A stretch of 64,000 bases of DNA from Isoetes taiwanensis. Taxonomy: Eukaryota; Streptophyta; Lycopodiopsida; Isoetales; Isoetaceae. Positions 33,940 to 45,274 of this stretch are shown here, one piece after another. The position numbers were made by a program, and so were the translations under genes. The stretch covers positions 16,840,006 through 16,904,005 of the forward strand of contig JAJEKV010000008.1 of assembly GCA_021234155.1 (NCBI GenBank). Reading direction: 5' to 3'. Under the pieces are notes generated by a model. It was not told the DNA's origin, made no database searches, and saw nothing but the letters and a program-made list of their open reading frames with translations. Every line of letters begins with the position of its first letter. Within the stretch, counting starts at the first letter, position 1.

Positions 33940-35255
33940 GTGGCATGATGTAAAAATATTATCTATCTATCTTCATTCTAACATAACATGCAAAGTTTAC
34001 TCCAATTTGATCAACAAAAGAAAATTCAAAGATGGCCTCTAACTCGAATAAGTGTCCAATCAAATCAAATGGAATACCAATAATTACGCTGCATCCTAGG
34101 CATTTGGGTTGAGTGCATCTAGAACATATGGCATCACTTCCCAACTCAAACGGACATTGATAACCTATTATATCCAATAATCTTTCCATCAATTGCACAA
34201 CTTAAACATGAAAATAACACATTTGCCATGGTAACTAGCACATTTGTTCACAACTTCAATTGACATTGTCAAAATGATATTAAAATGTTGTGTAATTGCT
34301 TGTTGCCATTTCATTTATTAAACTAGTATATACGATTAACTAAAATCTCATGTAGGTCCATAGGATCTGAAATAAGCACATGGAGGAACATAGAGATATA
34401 TCATATTGTTCATGAACCCTAAAAGCTTCAATACACGGCCATGGATGTTTCGATACTTTAGATTCTATTCGATAGAAGGTGTTGTACTAAGTTACATCAT
34501 TGTGCATACCCAACTCTTTGTCCAAAGGCTGCATCTAATTTTTAGTTTTTCTTGCTTCAGAGATCATATAACATTATTATTACATCACAATATTTATATC
34601 ACAATTTATACTACCACCCTAGAGCACTAAACGAAAACCCTCCCATTTAATTGCTTTGTAGAAGCTTTGTTTGGAAGTCACTATGTTGAAGTTTGGAAGA
34701 AGTCATTATTTCCATCCCTACACCCATACCATATTTGTATCCCATGTTCACCATTTTGCCATGAATCCACTCCTTGAATACTTTTGCGAGACCATTTTCT
34801 TATTTTCCCATGCATAACCCTTGGAACTATTCTCCTTGCCATATTATTAAATATCTTTATGCTTTCCTTACTAGTTTATACCCTTGTTGTTGCCATGCTC
34901 CCTACTTTAAATATTTCTTCATGGTTGAACCTTGCAATTGTGGCTCAAGGGCTTCCCTAGAAAAAGCTTTAAGTTCATTTATCATGGTTAAAAACATTGG
35001 GTAGGTGACTTTACTCAAATTTGCCTTGCACCAAATTGTTTCCTTGAAGTCACTCAATGCATTCAAGGTCAAGCTTGGTAAGAGATGTCAAATTTAAAGT
35101 CAAACTTGGTCAAGATGTGCACTAGGAGACTCTGGGTATTGAAGTTTAGAAGACATTTATTCGAAGTTTGGAAGTCACTAGGAGGAAGTTTGGAAGACCC
35201 CTTGTCATGCTATCTCAAATTTTAGCATCAGTTTGCTTCTTTTATTTCCATTCCC
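33940..35255. other. No gene; diverged repeat shared with 41.6-42.0 kb
   Basis: About 34695-35000 and 35207-35266 resemble about 41590-42035 in pieces: ccattttgccatgaatccac, cccatgcataaccctt, tatacccttgttgttgccat, atgctatctcaaattttagc. The order of the pieces differs between the two places. Nothing codes recognisably. Confidence 0.5.
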
Positions 35256-35261
35256 TATTTA

Positions 35262-35570
35262 TCTATTTATTTATTTATTTTTGAAGTTAAGAAGATAAGC
35301 TTTATTGATTGGAAATATTTTTACAAAGCTTTGTAAGACCCCTCCATAGATCAGAGGGTATCCAGCAGCCAACATGAGAGCAGTTACATTACAAATGTAG
35401 TACTTGGTTGGAACCGATTCAACCTCTTCCAAAATAGCTAGTACTATGGGGGCCATGGCCACTACCTCTTCCCAACTAGTAAGTACCATGGAAAAAGGTT
35501 CTGCCCGTTCTTGCAAAATGTTTCTATAAAAGCTAACACGCCTCTGCTTCCAAAACAAGGTGCTGCGCAC
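35262..35570 (-). mobile_element. L1-type LINE 3' fragment
   Basis: Minus-strand frame begins FWKQRRVSFYRNILQE, which resembles the IWKxRNxxxF motif in the L1 C-terminal tail, and runs to the end through tttattgattggaaata-like 3'UTR sequence. The poly(A) is weak, replaced by (ttta)n near 35258-35282. Judged from the tail motif only. Confidence 0.5.
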
Positions 35571-35589
35571 GGAGGGTTGCCCTCCATGG

Positions 35590-37475
35590 CCGGAGGGTGA
35601 AGTGGCTTAAATCATAGTTCAAAGTCATATTTTGACAATCAATTCAAAACCATAACCCCGAACATTTAGAAACGAAATCCTCTGTAGTCAACGAACTACC
35701 TTTATCTTCCAAAATGCAGCTAAAGAGTTTAGCAACCTATGAAATAAAGAACACACGAATTTCAGAACTATAAAATATACGGGGCTATTTGGGAAAATAT
35801 TTAAAATTTAAGGGCATTTTGGGAATTTTAAAAATACGAAGGGCTTTTTGGGAATTAAGTCAAGGAAGGGAGCCCCTGAGAGGTGCAACCTGCATAAGGC
35901 AACACTTGTTAGACACATTATACTTCCAAACAATCTTGTTTATAAAACCCACATGAGCAAGGGTTTGGCCCCTTAGGGGCAACCCAAAAATTTTCATAAG
36001 AAATCATTTAAAATAAACATGACATTGAGGCACAACAACAAACCTATGCATTACCAAGACTTGTCGGGCTATTAATGTTTTAGTGTTCTAGCTGCTCATT
36101 ATTGTATGGTTATAATTATACCTTTGGGTATATCACTACCAGGAATAGAATCAAGACCATTCAAGTCAAAAGACTACTCACAAACTACAAATCATAGAGA
36201 GAGAACCTAATCAAAAAGAACCAAGAGGAGCCCGATACAAAAAAGAATCATAGCCAGTATGGCCGAGCTTTGATCGAAGCCAGAAGATATGTCCAGACAC
36301 TCGGCTTCCAATCTACTTTGATGAGCAATGTGTTGAGTGTTTTATAAATATTCTGATTTTTAATCTCTCTTTAAAGTATGAGTACAAATTTTTGAAGTGT
36401 AAACATTTGATTTAGTGGATTACAAAAAACATAGTAAATTTGGGTTACAAAATGCAGAGGAACTTGCCGGAGTAACATTAGAAAGCTCATTGTCGATACG
36501 TACATGACCATCATTAATGTTTTTAATGTTCAGTTGGAAGCAAGATCCTAGGAAGACAAAAATTCACACCTATTGGTATAGCTACAACCAGAAACCGAGA
36601 ATCTTCTGTTGAAGCGATAATAACTCGTGTTAAAAATAAGGCATACGTGAAATGCCACAAAATACCAATGATATAGCCAAGAATACCACTCCAATGATGT
36701 AGCATCATTCAAAATGTTCCCACCATTTGATAATTCTTGCACAATGGGTTCGTTATTCATCGAGCAACTAAAAACTTGGTATCGATTAGGGGAGTGAGCG
36801 CATATTTCCAAACAATAATGGCATGATTAGATTCTATAAGAACATGCAGATGAAATAAAACAAGCTGCTTACTTTACAAATCTCCAAATTGAATTTCCCA
36901 TGTTCAGTTGTAGCTAACTTAGCTGGATCGTCGTATCTTATAATTGAAGACCTTTTTTACTTGACAAGGTTAGAATAACTTAAGAATTGCAATGAGTGAC
37001 CAGAAATAAGACACTAGCTGTACAATAAGCTACCCCAAATATAAGCTTTGGATTTTAGATTCCATTTCAAGAGGATCCATGATTTCGCAGTAACTCTCTG
37101 AAGTTAGAAGAGCAAAGCATTGCCAAGAGAAACATTATTAGATAAGCTATATTTAGACCTTTACGAAACTCCCCGTAAACAATTCCTTGCTTAAATCTTG
37201 TTGATCTTTGAATGATAGGGCTGTGAAAATTTAGGCATTAAGATTGAAGATCAACCATGATCGACTTGATAACCTCCCCCTTTAGATAGGCTTCAGATGG
37301 GAGATGAGAAGTTAGAAGACTGCCAACTCAATTTGACTCTGATGCAACCAAGTCTTCATTGCCACTTTGGTTCCGGTTGCATCTGGGCTGGTACGAAAAA
37401 CAATGGCATATCCATGTTGTATGCAAACAACTCTCCCAAGCCAATTATGTATTGACACTTTGAGCAAGCTATGTA
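35590..37475. other. No gene; contains a dispersed repeat block
   Basis: 37178-37311 (taaacaattccttgcttaaa, gatcaaccatgatcgacttg) recurs at 41140-41261. 35945-35992 holds a third, partial copy of the element listed at 41290 and 52325. Otherwise nothing recognised. Confidence 0.45.
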
Positions 37476-37481
37476 AAAAAG

Positions 37482-37564
37482 AACTTGATTTTTATGCAAA
37501 ATGACACTTGCCCATGGCTGAGTTATAGGCGTTAACAAAAAGCTCCTAGTGAATGGAAACTCCC
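37482..37564. repeat. 83-bp direct repeat, left copy
   Basis: cacttgcccatggctgagtt and ataggcgttaacaaaaagct continue to gtgaatggaaactc; nearly identical to 38220-38302. The two copies bracket the PPR fragment. Confidence 0.9.
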
Positions 37565-37791
37565 ATGCCCACTCCCATGCATTGCCTCTGCACTAATATG
37601 ATCCTAGATAGTATCAGGCTCACTACCATGCACCTAGCAATGAATCCAACATCCTAATCTTAAGCTTACATCTTGAATGATCCTCCCATCAGATTTTTAT
37701 AACAATAAACCTCCATAAATTTCAAAATTATAAAGCCATTTGGCATGGCTCAATCCTAGAAGTTGCTTACATCAGGTAAAATCATATTGGT

Positions 37792-38216
37792 CTAATAAGT
37801 TTCAATTGCTAATTTTCTGGCATCTCTAATCATAAGATTAGCTTGCTTTCCTGTCTTGCAAAAGCTTTGGAGAGAAGTAATAAACACTTCCTTTCCAGCT
37901 TTTCGACCCTTCTTTTCTATTTGTGTCATCAAACGTCTTGACTTCTCAGTATCGCCAGCTTGGGCATATGCTTTTAAAATGATTGAATATGAAGACTTAG
38001 TGGGTTGAAACCCCAGTTTAGGAGCGTTGTTCAACACTGTTTGTGCTTCTTCCAGCATTCGAAATTTACAATATACTTGTAATATAGCATTTAGGGTAGA
38101 AACTAAAGGTCGTATCCCAGCATGATGCATTCTCTCAAACCAATTACTCATCATTATAAAGTTGTCGCCATTCCCATAGGCTGAGATAAGTATTTCATAT
38201 GTGACTGTTGTCGGTT
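37792..38216 (-). pseudogene. P-class PPR gene fragment
   Basis: Minus-strand reading starts KPTTVTYEILISAYGNGDNF and continues MHHAGIRPLVSTLNAILQVY, LGFQPTKSSYSIILKAYAQA and IEKKGRKAGKEVFITSLQSF, ending at a stop at 37792. These are three to four 35-residue P-type PPR motifs plus a C-terminal piece. P-class proteins bind and stabilise or process organellar RNA. The fragment begins abruptly at the right-hand direct repeat with no start codon, so it is a partial gene copy. Confidence 0.75.
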
Positions 38217-38219
38217 TCC

Positions 38220-38302
38220 AACTTGATTTTTATGCATAATGACACTTGCCCATGGCTGAGTTATAGGCGTTAACAAAAAGCTCCTAGTGAATGGAAACTC
38301 TT
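38220..38302. repeat. 83-bp direct repeat, right copy
   Basis: Matches 37482-37564 with about two mismatches. Its left edge is the point where the PPR homology stops. Confidence 0.9.
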
Positions 38303-38654
38303 AAGGCAGGCAACGTCATAATGAGATGGAAGAGATTTTCTAACCTTGGCAGCAATCAAAGGATTTAGGAGTGATAATGAACAACTATGATACCAACAAC
38401 CATTTATACGATCCAGATTTTGCAAAAAATGGTGTTGGGCAAATCTACAGATAGCAAGAGGGATGAAGCTCCATTGCCAGCAGTGGGGATCTACAGCTTA
38501 GCCTGTAACAGAACGCCTTTAACTACTTCTTTAACTACTTCGCCTACATAAAATTATAGGATCGTTTCAGTAATGTTTTTTAAATGGTAGATGTAATTGC
38601 TTCTTATTTCCAACCACATATTTTTTTAGCTCGAGTTAATGTAGTTCTTCAAAA

Positions 38655-40880
38655 TCAAGGATAATGTGGCGGTGTTGGACTCCATGCTCTTTCATACACT
38701 CCATCAACCAAAATATCCAACATCTCAACATCCTTGATGCATCTAGGTTGCTTAAACTGGGCAACTTCCCTTACTTGCAGCACATTCACCAACTTTATCA
38801 AATGTGCCACGTTTTACCAGTAGAATTTCCAAAGGGCCAATGGATGTTTCACTTCTACCTCTCTTGTAAACCACATTAAGACAAGATTCCATGACATGGC
38901 AGCACTCTTCCAGTTGGCTTTGATCTAATTTTGCATTCAATTCCCAGAAGATTACATAATGAGGTGGATTTGAAGAGAGATCTGCAATAATTGCTATAGT
39001 CTAGCAAATGGATATCCTTATCATTTATCACCTTGAAAGCACTGTCTATGGCAAATTGGAGCTCCTTCTCATCAGTCTTATCTGAATCAATGCTGAGGAT
39101 GATGCCAGAGCGCCAAATGAAAGAGAAGAGGTGTGCATCATTGTACAATTCAATTACCTTCAATATGTCACCCATTCTATGCCTGTAGAGTCCTGCAGGA
39201 TTCAGCAGAGATTAGAACACTGTCTGGCTTTACATTGAGAAGACTTTACACGATGCTGTTAAGCAATCAGAGGTCATATAATGTTCTTCAAAAAACGTTT
39301 ACTAATTTATTAAAATATAGCTTCCATTTATGTTGTCTATAACTGTAGTCACAAAGTTATCAGAATGGACATTTGAATTTTTAAGAATTGATCAAAACAA
39401 ACCTGCATGAGTTGTAAATCAAAACAAACCTGCATGAGTTGTAATGACAAGTTCATACTCTTCCCCAAGCTCCACATTTGTAAGATCAACAGGATCAGCA
39501 TGGCTGTAAATGTCATGATAACATGGTAAATATCATTATCAATCTGCCGAACATGGAGTTCACGTAGCTTATGGTTACCCAAGGCAAAAGCAGGATTCTT
39601 GACAACTAAAACCTAAACAGAAGAAGAGTTGGCAGCTACAAAACTGTGTTTACCTTTCAAAATTTCCAAGGATATCATGCAGGCAAAACTGTGTTTACCT
39701 TTAGAAATCAAAGTTCCACTCCAGTCCTTGCTCTAGATCAAGAAAATTGAAAGCCTAGATTTCATTTTCGATCTCCAATTCGTCCAAGCAGCATCTATTG
39801 CAAAAGCACAGAGAAAAACAATCAGAGGTCATATAATGTTCTTCAAAAAACGTTTACTAATTTATTAAAATATAGCTTCCATTTATGTTGTCTATAACTG
39901 TAGTCTCAAAGTTATCAGAATGGACATTTGAATTTTTAAGAATTGATCAAAACAAACCTGCATGAGTTGTAAATCAAAACAAACCTGCATGAGTTATAAT
40001 GACAAGTTCATACTCTTCCCCAAGCTCCACATTTGTAAGATCAACAGGATCAGCGAGGCTACACGAATCCTCTGCATTTCTGGTAACCTTTAGGAATTCA
40101 TAGTATGCAGAAGATGGCACAAGCATATATGATATATTTTCCACGGGACAAAGAGGATTGATATTCACTCCCATGTAGCATTCTGATGATGCATAGATTG
40201 TGCTAGCAATTTGCATTTGATCACTTAAATAATTGATGTTAGAAACATACTGCTGCATTGATCCTGTAACTGCAGTGTCAATTACTTTCAGAGTAGGCCA
40301 TAATCTTCGAATTATTCCCTTCCATGAAGCTCTGGAACATTCTCTTGAAATAGCATCTGCAAGCCCTGGATTAGACTTCAAAATCTTCTGAATAGCTTGT
40401 CTTACAATTGGATTCGAAATTCTGTCATTTAATGTGCCACTTCTGATGTCTTCTGCCAAGTCTTTCCAGCAATGCTCTAAACTTCTAATTGCCTTGACAA
40501 ACGCAGAGGCAAAGAATGCACCCATCTTTACAACATCTGAGGACTGAATCAGACCACATAAGTAATGGCAATATAAAGCTTGTGCTACATCAGTGCAAAG
40601 AATGACTTCGAGCGGACTTGTAAGCATGGTGGCTGCCTTGCTATTCTTAAACTCTGCACTATTGTAATAGCCTGTTAATGCAGGCCATGCAATCAGCCCT
40701 CCAGGAGTCTTATTGGGTTGCCTAACATACAGAAAATACTTATCTAAAAATCTCGTCCAAACTACACATATCCAAATATCTAAATACCGGAATTGGCAGA
40801 TTCGTGATAACCACTCAGTAATAAAAAAGGGCATCTCAGATACAAATTGCTTTGGAGTTCCAGCACAAAAATTGTGGCTG
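38655..40880 (-). pseudogene. GH3 family acyl-acid amido synthetase pseudogene
   Basis: Two minus-strand exons. Exon A (about 40880-39985) starts inside the ATP-binding region (CAGTPKQFVSEMPFFITEW) and shows YFLYVRQPNKTPGGLIAWPA, TSPLEVILCTDVAQALY, IWASSE-like YASSECYMGVNINPLCP and EYELVIITHAG. Exon B (39192-38655) joins in phase to give GLYRHRMGDILKV, then SDKTDEKELQFAID, HYVIFWELN, SIGPLEILLVKRGTFDKV and QPRCIKDVEMLDILVDGVYE. GH3 enzymes conjugate auxin, jasmonate or other acyl acids to amino acids. Exon B has an extra t near 38993 and another frame shift near 38766. The N-terminal exons are missing, so it is nonfunctional. Confidence 0.9.
39344..39625. repeat. Partial duplication of the GH3 exon flanks with the exon body deleted
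   Basis: 39300-39503 matches 39866-40055 (through aagatcaacaggatcagc) and then jumps to sequence matching 40873-41000 (tggctgtaaatgtcatgata). The 820-bp exon body between those points is absent. The copy lies within the GH3 intron. The fused point shares only gc/tgg with both sides. Confidence 0.9.
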
Positions 40881-41289
40881 TAAATGTCATGATAACATGG
40901 TAAATATCATTATCAATCTGCCGAACATGGAGTTCACGTAGCTTATGGTTGCCCAAGGCAAAAGCAGGATTCTTGACAACTAAAACCTAAACAGAAGAAG
41001 AGTTGATTTCCACTCCAGTCCTTGCTCTAGATCAAGAAAACTGGATTTCTGATTGATTTCTTCCGATGCTTCTTTGATTTGAAGCCACTTCTGTATACGT
41101 TGACGGGCTCGCACGAACTAAGAAATATATACATTTCCTAAACAATTCCTTGCTTAAATCTTGTTAGATCTTTGAATGATAGGGCCGTGAAAATTTAGGC
41201 ATTAAGATTGAAGATCAACCGTGATCGACTTGCTAACCTCGCTTCATATGGGAGATGAGAAGGCCAGATATAAGTCCCAGAGCAGAGCA

Positions 41290-41475
41290 GGCCTCTCCGG
41301 TTAGCCAGTTTCAAGAGTGGCTGCCCAACAACGAAAACGACCGAGAGTTTACAGCCAATAATGGGTTTTGAGCAGTCATAGGCATATTCTAAGCATATAC
41401 TGGCATATACCTATAATATGCCACAAACCCACATAAACAAGGGTTTGCCCCCTTAGGGGCAACCCAAAAAAAGGG
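41290..41475. repeat. Dispersed repeat, copy 1 (others 52325-52510 and 35945-35992)
   Basis: Starts near ccggttagcc, passes tgggttttgagcag and gcatatgcc-like stretches, and ends cacaaacccacataaacaag then ggtttgcccccttaggggca. The terminal ggtttgcccccttaggggcaac can fold on itself. No coding potential, no A or B box seen; possibly a non-autonomous element. Confidence 0.75.
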
Positions 41476-41589
41476 CAGCCTCAAGATATAAAGTTTAAAA
41501 TTGAACTTTACTAAAATGCTTCAATGAAATAGTCTACTAAGCATGCGAGTGACTTGCTCCTGAACTTAATACCAGAATTCCCTATTTAT

Positions 41590-42040
41590 TCTTATCATGC
41601 TATCTCAAATTTTAGCATCAGTTTGCTTCTTTTATTTCCATTCCCTATTTATTCTTGAACTTGCCCCTTGCTACATGCCATAATCCCGTAGCCATTATTT
41701 CCATCCCTACACCTATACCATATTTTTATCTCATGTTTAGCATTTTGCCATGAATCCACTCCTTGAATATTTTTGCTTAGAACATTTGCTTATTTTCCCA
41801 TGCATAACCCTTGGGACTATTCACTTGCTTTCTACCTATGGGTTGTAATTTCTCACCTTTGCCATTTTGTTCACTACTCAACTCATTTTTTAGCTACACC
41901 ATCATTCCCATTGCCTTTTTACTTTCATTCTTATTCCCCTTGCCTGTTTTTTTTTTTTATCTCTATGCTTTCCTCACAATTTTATACCCTTGTTGTTGCC
42001 ATGCCCCCATGGTCGAACAATGTGGCATCTCTGGATACAT
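41590..42040. repeat. Diverged partner of the 34.7-35.3 kb repeat
   Basis: Shares atgctatctcaaattttagc, ccattttgccatgaatccac and tatacccttgttgttgccat with 34695-35266, in a different order. The open frames across it are low-complexity and not convincing. Confidence 0.6.
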
Positions 42041-42376
42041 TGAGTTTCTTATGTGCATAAACGAGCATATTTTGGGAATATATGCTCGTATACTATGATG
42101 GGAATATACTATCCCTATGTAAGTAATATGTGTAGATGCCATAATATTTAGCCCATTCTTAATATGTGATGGGTTAGCCATTAAGAAAAACATGTGATGA
42201 TGTCTGAAAACATGTGAGGACTATACTGGCCTCCAAAAAATAGCTTTGAATATCTAGCAAAATAACAGGGGGTCGCTTTTGTGTTTTTGTACTTTTTTCC
42301 TTAAGGTTTTTATATGATTTCGTGGCGTATTCTCGTGGGTATACTAATGCGTACATCTAGAGTGCGCATACATTTT

Positions 42377-43550
42377 TCCTTTTTTTTTTTTTTGAAGAAT
42401 TGTGTCATCAATATATTAAAAGAATGGTAATGTTACAAAGCAAGTGAGGAGGAAGAACTCCCCAAAGAGACAAACATACCTCGACACTCCATAACAAACT
42501 CACGTAAAAACCGCAACTCCATCACTGCATACAAACCGACCATCACCATCTATAACATCCAAGAAGTCCCGCCAAATGGCAAACTTCCGCTCTACTAATC
42601 CTAGGAACACCGTAAAGCTTTGAAATAGCTTGTACCGAAGTCGAGGAATCGAGAGGTCGCAGGTCAGTGAATCCCCCGAAAAGATCCACAACCGCCGCCG
42701 CTTCCAAATCAGCCACACCAACCAAGCCACGCACGATGCAAGGCTTTGCCGCCGCAAGAGCGGCCAAGCACCGTGGATACACATGAAGCAACAACCTGGC
42801 GGCTAGTCAATCTCATTTGAAAGTGAGCCCCGACCCAATCCCGAGGCGGCAAACTGTGTGTGAGGGCATAAAACCGCATAATGCTCCACGGTCTCACGAT
42901 GAAGGCCACAACAAGGGCAGAGAGGGCTCACACCCAAACCTAAAGCCCGACTCACAAGGGCATTCACCCCGACGATACGGTGCACCACACGCCACAAAAG
43001 CACCCTAACCTTCGGTGGGGAAGTGAGCACCATGTCCACGCCCAAACCGAAGCGCCATCGAGAACCCGAAAAGCTGCAGAGACCACTTGCGTGAAGGGGG
43101 GCAGAGTGTCATGAATAACCAAAGACCCAAGAACAAGACCGCACAAAACAAGAAGACACAACATCCGGATGAACCTTCAAAACCGCACCACCACATCATC
43201 CCGAGGGACTATAGGTATGTGTAGCGGAATACTCCCCGCCACTTGTTCCCGTGATAGCCCTGCCACGCCCCTCAGCGAAAAGTGAGCTCGAAAAAAGAAC
43301 TCCCACGAAGCTAGCCGACCACCCCAATACCAATCCTTCAAGGTGAGCCTACACTATTTCGCCTCCAACGAGCCTGCGTCTGAGCATGCACAGTGGCAGC
43401 CAAGGGCAAGTGCGCAGGACGTAGAGGAACCCACAAGAAAGGTGAAGAGTGGTGATAAACTGAGGCATAATCTAGCTGGAAGAGCACACACACATGATCC
43501 CAAGCCCGCAACACCCCCGTGAGAAAAGGGGATGCCAATGGTTTAGCCCC
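42377..43550 (-). mobile_element. 5'-truncated L1-type LINE, GC-rich
   Basis: T tract at 42379-42393 marks the poly(A). Minus-strand reading gives LASWEFFFRAHFSLRG, then PPKVRVLLWRVVHRIVGVNA, SPLCPCCGLHRETVEHYAVL with its CCHC finger, and WLVWLIWKRRRLWIF. This is the zf-RVT finger and IWKRR tail of an L1 element. No reverse transcriptase remains upstream, and frame changes occur near 42790 and 43050. GC content is much higher than in the LINE at 6.6-10.3 kb, so it is a distinct lineage or a younger copy. No clear target-site duplication was seen. Confidence 0.82.
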
Positions 43551-43589
43551 TTAAAAAAAAAAATCTGATTCGTGGCATGCAAAACTCGA

Positions 43590-45270
43590 AAGCTGTATTT
43601 TAGGGTTCTTTCCTTTCGCTTCAACTCTGGGAAAATTTTGATGAGCGGCTTCTTCACGGCTCCTTCTTGGGTCTGTAGCAGAAGAGTAATATGGGATGCT
43701 GCAGATATTGCCAATGTTGTATACAGCCGCCTGGTCTCAGATGGAGCATCAGGTAGCATTCCAGATGGTGTCAATCTAGTTTAATAGGTCTTGATATCTC
43801 ACACACAAGCTCCATTACGGATAATCAGAGAGATCCGATACAACAATAATAGCATTTCGGTTTACTGTAGATTCAAAGGATTCTAAATTATTGTCTTGTT
43901 TAATGCATTATCTTTATTTTGGTTGTCTCACATTTTTGTCACCTGTACTAACAGGAAATGGTTAAAAGAGAACAAGCATTTGAGATATATGTAGATTTCT
44001 GAGGCTGAAGCAGTGGTAGTGGTGCAATGCAATCCTGTTGCTGTAGGTAAAGAGTCTTCCCAAAATAAGCAGAAACACGCTTCAGATGAGAGACTGGAAC
44101 CTGTAAGTGCATTGTATAGAGAAATATCCAAGAAATGTGGGTAGCTACTGCAATCTTGAACACCACCAAATTCTTAAAGAACGACTATTTTATTAGTTGT
44201 TATTGACGAAAAAGCTGGAATGTGGACTGGAATGGCTGTTGGTAGCAAACATGTTCTTTCGGAAGAAGAATTGTTAGTCATTATTTACTGAATTGTGTGA
44301 CAGGCTGCTTGCTTTTGATCCTTTGAATAAAGAACACGTGATCAAGATAAATAAGGTGGAATCTGAGTATTGGAAGCGCAGCCAAGGATACCGAGTAGGT
44401 TGGAGTTATGAGATTTTGGGCAACAGCAGTGGGCTTCAGAAGTATGTTTCCCTGCTGGAACAGTGAAAAAACCAGATTTGAAAGACATAAAATGCATGGA
44501 GGAGTTGCTTCAAATTGTCAAAAAGGAAGGCATACACATTGAACAACTGTGGACTCGAACTGCGAAAGAAGCCCTGCAGGAGTCGAGTCGGTCTCCTAAT
44601 CTTGTGTGTAAGCATCTCGATCGAAGAGCTTGGGGATACATCCCCCGCCTACTTAGGTACTGTATGGATACGCAGGAAGAGGTGCTGCCGGCGGAGGGTC
44701 ATTAATGTAATGATGCGGAGGTGCAGACACACACGTTTGGCTGAACCGTACATGAGCCTTCTATGGCCTCGTGCGGCTCTTCTCATTTTTGCTAATGCTT
44801 CTGGTGTCAGACCTCTTTCTATTTGGGATTGTCTCCGAGTGGGCATTATTCGCTTTTTGGGGAATCCTGCTATCGATGAGCATTGGATTTTTCTGTGCCT
44901 CTGTAGGGTAATCCAATATGTGGTTCCGCATGTTCCACCAGTTCTCCATCCATCTCTGAGGCTGATCATGAAACACCATAAGCAGCAGGATGTTGAGGTC
45001 CAGAATGCTAGTAAGAGCACCATGGGTCCTGCTTCAAGTGAAGCTGCAGATGCTATGTTCTCCTGGGTAAGACATTTACTAGTCCATTCTTATTTGGCTT
45101 AGAGTTTATGCAGCATGTGTTCTGTTTTACTTGGCTGATTTTACTAGTGTTGAGATTTTAAATTTGAATTGCAGGTTAGATTTGGGGTTGCCCTCTGGTG
45201 GCCTGAGGGTGACTTTTCATGTTTCTTGTTGTCGTTTCGTTTTCATGGTTCTTGTTGGGTCATTTAATAT
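43590..45270 (+). pseudogene. Unrecognised broken plus-strand gene
   Basis: Protein-like pieces in order: RRVIWDAADIANVVYSRLVS (about 43685), LLAFDPLNKEHVIKINKVES and YRVGWSYEILGNSSGLQKYV (about 44302-44460), KEGIHIEQLWTRTAKEALQE (44531), then after a frame change EPYMSLLWPRAALLIFANAS, IWDCLRVGIIRFLGNPAIDE, HWIFLCLCRVIQYVVPHVPP and HPSLRLIMKHH, ending at a donor after FSW (45066, gtaaga). An acceptor at about 45174 continues VRFGVALWWPEGDFS. The helical, hydrophobic style recalls a large scaffold protein such as a Mediator subunit, but I cannot name it. The frameshift near 44590 suggests a pseudogene. Confidence 0.5.
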
Positions 45271-45274
45271 GTTG

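Noticed and set aside
41773-42098. Two overlapping plus-strand open frames of 95 codons
   Set aside because: Phe/Leu/Ser/Pro-rich low-complexity translation across a diverged dispersed repeat; no motif or splice signal.
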